The notes under the pieces were generated by a model. It saw nothing but the letters and a program-made list of their open reading frames with translations. It did not search any database and was not told the origin of the DNA. A program made the position numbers and the translations under genes. DNA of 32,601 nucleotides from Psychrobacter sp. UBA6766 (GTDB lineage Bacteria; Pseudomonadota; Gammaproteobacteria; Pseudomonadales; Moraxellaceae): the NCBI RefSeq assembly GCF_002453355.1, contig NZ_DKGQ01000029.1, positions 1 through 32,601 of the forward strand. The letters run 5' to 3'. How positions within the stretch are numbered: position 1 is the stretch's first letter; every line of letters starts with the position of its first letter. Shown here piece after piece: positions 1 to 6,953 of the stretch.

Positions 1-4
1 CCAT
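1..4 (-). CDS. tuf: Start of elongation factor Tu gene (partial)
   Basis: Only the start codon (complement of 2-4) and the first base of codon 2 are inside the window. A good ribosome binding site (AGAGGAA) lies about 7 bases upstream on the minus strand. The assignment to tuf is an inference from context: the Thr-Tyr-Gly-Thr tRNA order immediately upstream is the classical thrU-tyrU-glyT-thrT-tufB arrangement, and ATG followed by G fits the usual Met-Ala start. No protein sequence can be read here. Confidence 0.5.
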
Positions 5-472
5 GGGTATTTCCTCTTTATTGATGAATCTTTAACAATCAAAGATCGGTAAATAGCTGTTTGACGGCTCATGATGCATAAAAACCATCAAACTGTTGAC
101 GCTATGGTTTAGCTACTAAAATATATTAAAGATGATTGGTAGCCTAGCTACTGTGTACATCTTTATATGTGGGCATTATACTTGTTTTTCAATCTCTTGC
201 ACATTGCGACAGATTATAGTGCACACTGACAAAACGACTTTATACTTTTGAATTTGAATAATAGTCAGATTTATTAACCTACTGGCAGCACTAAAAGGCA
301 ACACCTCAGTGTCACCTTTAAATTATTAATTGCCACACTCTATTTATACTATTTATAATTTTCAATATTTTATCATTCGATATCGATACAATACTTGGAA
401 AGCAATAATGCATTATCAAAATGCGGTGCCTTATCAAAATAGCAAAACACATATGCAAGCTTGAACAATAAA
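5..472 (-). other. Leader region between tRNA-Thr(GGT) and tuf
   Basis: About 470 bases without a credible gene, much longer than the roughly 100-base thrT-tufB gap of E. coli. On the minus strand it holds two TATAAT boxes (complements of 213-218 and 175-180) and an imperfect stem-loop at 128-164. The distance and the boxes suggest that tuf has its own promoter in addition to read-through from the tRNA operon. No rho-independent terminator was seen between the tRNAs and tuf. Confidence 0.5.
175..180 (-). promoter_or_regulatory. Possible -10 box of a tuf promoter
   Basis: Perfect TATAAT on the minus strand, but no good -35 hexamer 16-18 bases upstream (the best reading is TGTGCA). Transcription from here would begin near 168, placing the 128-164 hairpin at the extreme 5' end of the message. 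A second TATAAT at 213-218 is an alternative. Confidence 0.3.
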
Positions 473-547
<75 letters not shown>

Positions 548-648
548 ATATTCTAGTCAATCTACAGATTGCACTAAAAAAAATATCACGATACAGCAAT
601 AACAACTGACTGTCGTGATGTTTGATAGGTGCTGCGATGGTGCATATA

Positions 649-722
649 TGGAGCGGGTGGCGGGAATCGAACCCGCGTCATTAGCTTGGAAGGCTAAGGT
701 GTTACCATTATACCACACCCGC
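649..722 (-). tRNA. tRNA-Gly(TCC)
   Basis: Acceptor stem GCGGGTG/CACCCGC, anticodon loop CTTCCAA (TCC, glycine), T-arm GGTTCGATTCC, encoded CCA. Third in the operon, corresponding to E. coli glyT. About 100 bases separate it from tRNA-Thr(GGT), with no terminator between. Confidence 0.97.
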
Positions 723-808
723 ATTTACTCTTATATAATCTTGACCCTAATATTGAGTTGTTAAGATTATAGAGCATGCTTGGCGCTAGGACAAACTTTG
801 AAAAAATA

Positions 809-892
809 TGGTGGTGGGGGAAGGATTCGAACCTTCGAAGCTTTCGCGACAGATTTACAGTCTGTTGGGTTTGACCGCTCCCCAACCCCACC
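809..892 (-). tRNA. tRNA-Tyr(GTA)
   Basis: A class II tRNA with a long variable arm: acceptor stem GGTGGGG/CCCCACC, anticodon loop CTGTAAA (GTA, tyrosine), T-arm GGTTCGAATCC, discriminator A and encoded CCA. Its 84 bases fit tyrosine tRNA. Second in the operon, corresponding to E. coli tyrU. Confidence 0.97.
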
Positions 893-959
893 TTAGGTTG
901 CTTTGTACGAACATCACTTTAATGTAAAGTAAATTCATAAAAAGCTACTTTGAGAGAGA

Positions 960-1035
<76 letters not shown>

Positions 1036-1057
1036 TTGTTCTCTCAAAGTGGTGGCT

Positions 1058-1085
1058 ATTCTATCAAATATTTTGACAGACGCAA
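1058..1085 (-). promoter_or_regulatory. Sigma-70 promoter of the tRNA operon
   Basis: On the minus strand TTGCGT (complement of 1080-1085), a 16-base spacer and TAGAAT (complement of 1058-1063). A T-rich tract just upstream could act as an UP element. Predicted start near 1051, about 15 bases before the first tRNA. Confidence 0.6.
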
Positions 1086-1317
1086 GCCCTTTTTTGGTTT
1101 TTTTAGCATTATTTTAATAAAAACCCTCAAACAATTGATTATGTTACTATTTTTTCTATCATAAAACTGCACTTTTTCTCAGAGTTAATTTGATGAACCA
1201 TTATTAAAATGGCAAACTGCCAATACTTATAAGATAACTTTTATAAATCTCATTATCTTTATAAACTGGCAGAAGCTTTACTTCATAAATGCTATTAAAT
1301 TTTTAAGGATAAATCTC

Positions 1318-2301
1318 TTACATACCGCCTTTATTGAACAACCATAACGCTAAGCCAATAATCAAAATGGCAATAAACACCCATATAAACCAGCCGCCAC
1401 TAGGTTTTTTCTCAGCTTGCCCTGCATTAGCAGGATTGTTAATGGCTTGATCCATCGCGTTATTGCCGGCTGTGCCCAAATCGCGAGGTTGACCTAGATT
1501 AGCAGTGCCTGAAAACTGCGCAGTAGCGGCTTGCTTGGCACGTAGGACATCAGGATCTGCTTCTTCTTGCAAAGTGGTTTTAGTGGTTTTATCATGCGCC
1601 GCTGCATCTGTGTCATATTGAGCTTGACGAACCGCGCTCGTTGTTGGTTCCTCTACAACAGGTGCGCTAGTTGTAGGTGAAGTTGATGGCTCGCTGGTAT
1701 CAGCTGCGGATAATACTTCATCAATTCCGGTTTCTTTGATGACCGGCTCTTTGGCTACAGGCTCTCTAATTACAGAATCTTCAGCAACAGTCTCTTGAAC
1801 ATTAGCCTCTTTATCTGCTGCTTCGCTAACGACTGGCTCTACAACGGCAGGTTCAATGGTTGTAGGTGTTGTTTCCGGAGGCGTATCAGTGTTGGTGCTT
1901 AATACTGGCTCATCCGACGCGACTGGAGCAGCTTGTCTGTTATCCAATGTTGCAGTAACAGGCGCACTAACTTGAAAACTAAAACTTGAAAACCCTAGCG
2001 TATCATTGACATTAAGCCGCTGAGCTTTATTGGTGTCGATACGCTGATCATTGATAAAGGTGCCATTTGATGATTCTAAGTCTTTAACGTACAACTCCCC
2101 ATTTAATACGCTCAAGACCGCGTGATTGCGCGACACTTGCTTGCTGCCGAGTACCACATCGTTATCGCTACCGCGCCCAACAGACAGACTGTCACTGACG
2201 GTCAATGTCAGATCACCTAGCGCTTCAGTTAAGGCAGTAAGTTGCCAGATAGCACTCTCTGTAGCTACTGGTGTATTAGCATTTTCTGTATGGTTCGTCA
2301 T
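1318..2301 (-). CDS. FHA-domain protein with C-terminal membrane anchor
   Basis: A 327-residue protein in three parts. An FHA phosphothreonine-binding domain fills roughly residues 20-110, with the signature elements GRGSDND (42-48), SRNH (57-60) and SSNGT (77-81), so the binding loops look intact. Residues 115-295 form a low-complexity linker rich in Pro, Glu, Val and Thr, with degenerate xEPV repeats. A single hydrophobic helix at about 304-322 followed by a short tail ending NKGGM makes it a probable tail-anchored inner-membrane protein with the FHA domain in the cytoplasm. Start chosen at the ATG with AAGGAG 8 bases upstream. No Ser/Thr kinase, phosphatase or secretion-system gene lies nearby, so its partner is unknown. 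FHA domain confident; role not known. Confidence 0.88.
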   Translation of the reverse strand: MTNHTENANTPVATESAIWQLTALTEALGDLTLTVSDSLSVGRGSDNDVVLGSKQVSRNHAVLSVLNGELYVKDLESSNGTFINDQRIDTNKAQRLNVNDTLGFSSFSFQVSAPVTATLDNRQAAPVASDEPVLSTNTDTPPETTPTTIEPAVVEPVVSEAADKEANVQETVAEDSVIREPVAKEPVIKETGIDEVLSAADTSEPSTSPTTSAPVVEEPTTSAVRQAQYDTDAAAHDKTTKTTLQEEADPDVLRAKQAATAQFSGTANLGQPRDLGTAGNNAMDQAINNPANAGQAEKKPSGGWFIWVFIAILIIGLALWLFNKGGM

Positions 2302-2429
2302 GTTATCACTCCTTATTTTTATTCAATATTCAATGGCTGTCTTTATTTAGCTGTCTCTATTTAATAACTATCTTTAAATGACTGTTTTTAAATGATGAGC
2401 TCAATATCAGCTAAAATTTATTGTTTGTA

Positions 2430-3230
2430 TTACTTAGGTATAAAGCGAGGTTTAATAATCCCGCTAAGTTTATCGTAGGGAACATTCAGTACTGGCATGC
2501 CATAGGCGTAGGGACCAATAGAATAATGCTGATAACGAATATCAACCCCTTTATCGGTCAAGGTCACGTTATCACTTAGAGTAAACGGCCAGTTTTTCTC
2601 GTAGCTTGTAACGTCGTCATCGACTGTTTTTACCCATTCTTTATAAGCATTATAGGCCAGTGCTTTAAAGCGAGATTTTTTATTGGGTTGTAGCATATCT
2701 GTTAATTGGATTTGTTTTTTGCTTTGTTGATCAAATATCAGATACTCGCTATATGGCATACCGTGAGCGCCACCAGTGAAGACATAAGAGTTTATTTCAA
2801 ACAGCTCAAAATCATTCACATGACCCAAGTATTCAGGCGTCACCGTCAAGCTATAAACAAAAACGCTATCAGCTGGTAAATCAGTAAACTGCGAATTAAC
2901 AAAGTCGTCGATAGCAGCTCTAACCGCTGCTGGGCTGTTTTTTTTAGTGATGGGTGCAGACTCAGTAGGTTTACTATTCACCACTAAATTATTGATACGC
3001 GCATTGGTAAGCGTGTTTATCCAAGCTTGATTGGAATTGAGATATTTCACTTCAATATCTGGACAATTATCACGCGCTGCACATTTTTCCTCTATCTTTT
3101 TAGGCAGCTTATAATCTAAATACTCAGTATGATTAATCAGGCTTCCAGCGTGCGCCGATAAGCTTAGTGCCCCAAGTAATACACCACCACTCAACATAGA
3201 GGTTAGACAGGGTTTGAGTGCAGATTTCAT
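2430..3230 (-). CDS. Secreted DUF3298/RsiV-like domain protein
   Basis: A 266-residue exported protein. Residues 1-28 are a typical signal peptide with cleavage likely after AHA. The C-terminal half carries hallmarks of the DUF3298 (RsiV-like) domain: a TGGAHG segment followed by a strand with a YLIFD pattern, then QLTDML, and a terminal motif around YSIGPYAYG. In other bacteria this domain is found in anti-sigma factor RsiV, which binds lysozyme, and in peptidoglycan deacetylases, but here there is no membrane helix or sigma-factor neighbour, so a periplasmic ligand-binding role is only an inference. It has an AGAGG ribosome binding site. It is 128 bases upstream of the FHA gene on the same strand, without a terminator between them, so co-transcription is possible. 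Confidence 0.8.
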   Translation of the reverse strand: MKSALKPCLTSMLSGGVLLGALSLSAHAGSLINHTEYLDYKLPKKIEEKCAARDNCPDIEVKYLNSNQAWINTLTNARINNLVVNSKPTESAPITKKNSPAAVRAAIDDFVNSQFTDLPADSVFVYSLTVTPEYLGHVNDFELFEINSYVFTGGAHGMPYSEYLIFDQQSKKQIQLTDMLQPNKKSRFKALAYNAYKEWVKTVDDDVTSYEKNWPFTLSDNVTLTDKGVDIRYQHYSIGPYAYGMPVLNVPYDKLSGIIKPRFIPK

Positions 3231-3372
3231 ATAGCCTCTTTAAGATATAAATAAGGTTTCCTGATATTCTACCGTAACCACTGCGTCGTATTGTAGGAAC
3301 ACTGTTTGTGTTTTTGAGTACTTAATGTTGATGATTAAGCTGATATTTAGCTACAATAGAATTCTTTATAAT

Positions 3373-3398
3373 AAAAAAGACACGATAGCGTGTCTTTT
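3373..3398 (-). terminator. Rho-independent terminator of prfC
   Basis: Ten-base-pair stem AAAAGACACG/CGTGTCTTTT with a 4-base loop; a six-T run follows on the minus strand. It lies 30 bases after the prfC stop codon. Confidence 0.85.
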
Positions 3399-3428
3399 AA
3401 AAGTAAGCATAAAGTTATCAAGCCAGCT

Positions 3429-5024
3429 TTAATGCTCGCGTGTACTACTGAAGGTGATTTCAGGATAGCGATCTTGCATCAGCTGCAAGTTCACCCGCGA
3501 TGGGGCAAGATAAGTCAAATAACCACCGCCATCTATCGATAACTGGTCATGGGCTTTTTTCTTAAATTTTGCTAAGGCCACTTCATCGTCACAGTGAATC
3601 CAGCGCACGGTTGCGATAGAGACTGGCTCAAAGATACACTGAACTTTGTATTCTTCTTTTAGACGATGGGCGACCACTTCAAACTGTAGAACACCGACCG
3701 CACCCAAGATTAAATCGTTATTAATCTGCGGCATAAATACCTGAGTTGCGCCCTCTTCACTTAGCTGCTGCAAACCTTTTTGCAGGGCTTTTGATTTAAG
3801 CGGGTCTTTGAGCACCACGCGGCGGAACAGTTCAGGGGCAAAATGTGGAATACCGGTAAAGTTTAACTCTTCACCCTCGGTAAAACTATCGCCGATAGAA
3901 ATGGTTCCATGGTTATGCAAACCAATAATATCGCCTGGATAGGCTTCTTCTAACGCTTCACGGTCACCTGCCAAAAAGGTCAAAGCATCAGCTATACGAA
4001 CGTCTTTACCCAGACGTACATGCTTCATTTTCATGCCTTTTTCGTACTTGCCTGAGCATACGCGCAAAAAAGCAATACGGTCACGGTGACGCGGGTCCAT
4101 ATTCGCCTGAATCTTGAACACAAAACCACTAAATTCGGTTTCGGTCGCGGCCACTTCGCGTTCATTGGTCGGGTGGGCTTTTGGCGACGGCGCATATTTA
4201 ATCAAGGTATCGAGCACCATATTGACACCAAAGTTACCCAGAGCTGTGCCGAATAGTACCGGCGTCATCTCACCTTTTAAAAACGCATCGACATCGAAGT
4301 CTTCAAGCGCCATTTGCACGAGCTCAAGCGACTCTTCAAAAGAGTCAAACATCAGCTTGCCCAAACGCTCACGAATATCTGGATAATCGTAGCCTTCGCG
4401 CGTTTCAGAAATGGTCATCTCGCCGCCATGACCTTTTTCATAGAGATAGGTTTTGTTTTCGGTTAAATGATAGACGCCAACGAAATCTTGCCCCATACCG
4501 ATAGGCCAGGTGACTGGAATACATTTGATTTTTAACACCGCTTCGATTTCACTTAATAGCTCAAGTGGCTCGCGAATTTGACGGTCAAGTTTATTCACAA
4601 ATGAGATGATTGGCGTGTCACGCATCCGGCAGACTTCCATCAGCTTGATGGTTCGCTCTTCAACGCCTTTTGCGCCATCGACCATCATTAGCGCACTGTC
4701 TACAGCGGTCAAGGTACGATAGGTATCTTCACTAAAGTCGGCGTGACCCGGGGTGTCTAGCAGGTTGACCATATGATCTTTATAAGGAAACTGCATGACC
4801 GAGGTGGTGATAGAGATACCACGCTCCTGCTCCATGCTCATCCAATCGGATGTCGCATGACGGTCAGTTTTGCGACCTTTTACTTCACCAACTACCTGAA
4901 TCGCTTGACCCCACAGCAAAAGCTTTTCGGTCATGGTGGTTTTACCCGCATCAGGATGCGAGATAATGGCAAAGGTGCGGCGTTTGGCGACTTCTTTATT
5001 TAATTTCTTTGAATCTACGCTCAT
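3429..5024 (-). CDS. prfC: Peptide chain release factor 3
   Basis: RF3 is the translational GTPase that recycles RF1/RF2 from the ribosome after peptide release. The 531-residue length matches the family. The GTPase motifs are complete: P-loop HPDAGKTT (residues 23-30), switch II DTPGHADF and the guanine-specificity motif NKLDR, followed by the RF3 EF-Tu-like domain 2 and the C-terminal domain with GVLQFEVV. The start MSVDSKKL sits just ahead of the conserved AKRRTFAIISH segment as in other RF3 proteins; only a weak ribosome binding site is visible. Single gene, ended by its own hairpin at 3373-3398. Confidence 0.97.
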   Translation of the reverse strand: MSVDSKKLNKEVAKRRTFAIISHPDAGKTTMTEKLLLWGQAIQVVGEVKGRKTDRHATSDWMSMEQERGISITTSVMQFPYKDHMVNLLDTPGHADFSEDTYRTLTAVDSALMMVDGAKGVEERTIKLMEVCRMRDTPIISFVNKLDRQIREPLELLSEIEAVLKIKCIPVTWPIGMGQDFVGVYHLTENKTYLYEKGHGGEMTISETREGYDYPDIRERLGKLMFDSFEESLELVQMALEDFDVDAFLKGEMTPVLFGTALGNFGVNMVLDTLIKYAPSPKAHPTNEREVAATETEFSGFVFKIQANMDPRHRDRIAFLRVCSGKYEKGMKMKHVRLGKDVRIADALTFLAGDREALEEAYPGDIIGLHNHGTISIGDSFTEGEELNFTGIPHFAPELFRRVVLKDPLKSKALQKGLQQLSEEGATQVFMPQINNDLILGAVGVLQFEVVAHRLKEEYKVQCIFEPVSIATVRWIHCDDEVALAKFKKKAHDQLSIDGGGYLTYLAPSRVNLQLMQDRYPEITFSSTREH

Positions 5025-5130
5025 AATTTCGGCTTCAATGGTTGGATAATTTAGAAATTAATCTAAACAAATAGGATAAATAATGGGCGTATTGTAGCGG
5101 ATTTAGCGACAAGGTGCAGAATTAGCGCAT

Positions 5131-5164
5131 AAAAAAACACTCTCTAATGAACAAATAGAGAGTG
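5131..5164 (-). terminator. Terminator after orphan lipoprotein gene
   Basis: Nine-base-pair stem CACTCTCTA/TAGAGAGTG around a 9-base loop, followed on the minus strand by seven T. It separates the lipoprotein gene from prfC. Confidence 0.8.
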
Positions 5165-5197
5165 ATGATATTTTTTATCTTTAGGTATTTCTAAACG

Positions 5198-6091
5198 TTA
5201 ATAGTAGCGCTTGATTTCTTTTTCTAAAAAGTCAGCGGCAACATCATTGACGATTCTACAATCAATCACCCCCGTAGCATCATTTTGGTTGGGCGGACTT
5301 TGGTTTTTACCCACAAAATTGGCATTATAAATAACCTTGTTATATTTAACTCCATTATAAAGATAGCTAGGCTCGTTATTGGTAGCAAAAAACTCGACCT
5401 GCGAAGCTTTTTGGCTATTACCCACACCAATATTAAGCAAGGTTGTTTTAGAACCGCGATTATCACCAAATTGTTTTTCTGTCGCTTTGGTCCAATCCTC
5501 TAAGGTCAAAAACCCAGTTCGCTGATTTTGATTAAAGGTAAAGAAGGATGTATCGGTGGACGCTACCGGAATATAACATACCGAACCTGAAGGAAAAGTA
5601 GAGCTGGATGGAATATCAGTATAATTATTTAGATCGGTAAAAACCCCTGTAGCATTATTATTACGGTCGCCACGTCGATAACTGTTAGATCTGAAGCCTG
5701 ATAAATTGAGCGTTTTATAGTTAACTTGATAATTGAGTTTGTTGTTGCTATTTTTCTCATAGATAGGACGTTTAACGATACGACCATTTACTTCGATATT
5801 TTTATCTTCAAGCGTTCCTTCGAACTTATCTGATAGAACGACTGAGCCGTCTAAATTATCCAGATTTTGATTATAACTACCTTTGATATTGGTCTTCTTA
5901 ACTTCACGAGCGCCTGTACGATAAGTAGTATCAATGCGAGCAATGGCGTTTGAGCTGCGCTCAATAGTGCTTATCGTCAGCTCATTATTGTTACTGCCTG
6001 AACCGAAAATAACATCTTCACCCTCGCCGCACCCTGTCAGTGCAAAGGTTAATAATGAAAGCGCGATAGGCGCAATTGTGAGCTTTTTCAT
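5198..6091 (-). CDS. Putative lipoprotein of unknown function
   Basis: A 297-residue protein with a lipoprotein signal: Lys-Lys at 3-4, a hydrophobic stretch and lipobox LTGC with the lipidated cysteine near residue 21. The mature part is rich in Asn, Ser and Thr and shows alternating hydrophobic/polar strands, suggesting a beta-rich fold. Two later cysteines (in SVCYIP and VIDCRI) could form a disulfide. I do not recognise the family. It stands alone on its strand, with its own terminator downstream and ohr divergent upstream. Location, by signal, is the inner or outer membrane facing the periplasm. A function cannot be given from the sequence. Confidence 0.78.
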   Translation of the reverse strand: MKKLTIAPIALSLLTFALTGCGEGEDVIFGSGSNNNELTISTIERSSNAIARIDTTYRTGAREVKKTNIKGSYNQNLDNLDGSVVLSDKFEGTLEDKNIEVNGRIVKRPIYEKNSNNKLNYQVNYKTLNLSGFRSNSYRRGDRNNNATGVFTDLNNYTDIPSSSTFPSGSVCYIPVASTDTSFFTFNQNQRTGFLTLEDWTKATEKQFGDNRGSKTTLLNIGVGNSQKASQVEFFATNNEPSYLYNGVKYNKVIYNANFVGKNQSPPNQNDATGVIDCRIVNDVAADFLEKEIKRYY

Positions 6092-6300
6092 CGTTCAGCA
6101 TCCTTTTTAAAATGAGTGATTTACCAGTTGTTAGGTTTTATGCGCCTAGTTTACCCTACTGCTACTATCAGTTATAGTAACTTGGCATAACAAGATTGAA
6201 TAAAGAAAGATGACTTACAAATTAATAGCATAGTTTTACCGCGGTTAGGTATCGCTAAGCAGATGGTCTGTTATGCTAAATGGGCTATTTAAAAGATAGC

Positions 6301-6330
6301 TTGGACTTATTTAAAGATGATATTTATAAC
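6301..6330 (+). promoter_or_regulatory. Likely promoter of ohr
   Basis: TTGGAC (6301-6306), an 18-base spacer and TATAAC (6325-6330), giving a short leader before the ATG at 6354, with AAGGAT as ribosome binding site. No convincing OhrR-type operator was identified. Confidence 0.5.
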
Positions 6331-6353
6331 AACTCATATAAAAAGGATAAATC

Positions 6354-6767
6354 ATGGAAACTTTATACTCTACAAAAGGTACAGTTACTGGCGGTCGTAC
6401 AGGTAACGCCAGTCTCGAAGACAGCGATTTAAAAATCAATATGGTATCACCAGGTTCTGGTAAAGACGGTAATAATCCAGAGCAATTATTCGCTATGGGC
6501 TACGCTGCTTGCTTTGATGGCGCGCTTGCTGCGGTTAAAGGCGAAGAAAAGGCGAAGTTTGACTCTACAACGGAAGTATCAGTAGATTTGAAGAAAGGCG
6601 AAGGCCTAGATTTTCAGTTGGCGGTGAAAATTCACGTGATTGGCGAAAATACAGAACTTTCCGCCGATGAATTTCAAAATCTGGTCGAAAAAGCCAATAA
6701 AGTTTGCCCGTACTCTAAAGCGACCCACGGCAATATCGATAGTGAAGTGACGTCAGAAGTAAAGTAA
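6354..6767 (+). CDS. ohr: Organic hydroperoxide resistance protein Ohr
   Basis: Ohr is a thiol peroxidase of the OsmC/Ohr fold that reduces organic and fatty-acid hydroperoxides in the cytoplasm, recycled by lipoylated proteins. The 137 residues match the Ohr length. The catalytic pair is present: Cys53 in AACFDGAL and Cys118 in VCPYSKAT, together with Arg15 (GGRTGN) and Glu43 (NPEQL), which in characterised Ohr proteins activate the peroxidatic cysteine. The NPEQLFAMGYAACF arrangement favours Ohr over OsmC. Monocistronic, with a clear promoter and terminator. No OhrR-type regulator gene lies beside it. Confidence 0.93.
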   Translation: METLYSTKGTVTGGRTGNASLEDSDLKINMVSPGSGKDGNNPEQLFAMGYAACFDGALAAVKGEEKAKFDSTTEVSVDLKKGEGLDFQLAVKIHVIGENTELSADEFQNLVEKANKVCPYSKATHGNIDSEVTSEVK

Positions 6768-6793
6768 TACGAATTTGATGCTTGTTTTTTTAT

Positions 6794-6825
6794 AAAAGAA
6801 TCTAGTTAGCGCTGGATTCTTTTTT
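6794..6825 (+). terminator. Terminator of ohr
   Basis: Twelve-base-pair stem (AAAAGAATCTAG with CTGGATTCTTTT, one G-T pair) around a 6-base loop, ending in a run of T. Confidence 0.85.
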
Positions 6826-6883
6826 AGATTAAACGTGAATATAAAAATTAAGTACACAACAACATCTATTAACTTTTAAGCAG

Positions 6884-6913
6884 TTCGGCAAGCACAGGTT
6901 TTATCGTTATAAT
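6884..6913 (+). promoter_or_regulatory. Likely promoter of polA
   Basis: Perfect TATAAT at 6908-6913 with a weak -35 (TTCGGC, 6884-6889) 18 bases upstream. Transcript would start near 6920, about 35 bases before the ATG. Confidence 0.45.
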
Positions 6914-6953
6914 AAGCATATATTTTTATCTAATAAATGATAAGTGACTTTCT

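Noticed and set aside
1210..1259. Two weak hairpins after the FHA gene as terminators
   Set aside because: Stems of 5 and 7 mostly A-T pairs with poor T runs (1210-1222 and 1231-1259); too weak to call.
5266..5469. 67-residue ORF within the orphan lipoprotein gene
   Set aside because: Overlapping frame of a gene with clear lipobox, start and terminator; no sign of independent coding.
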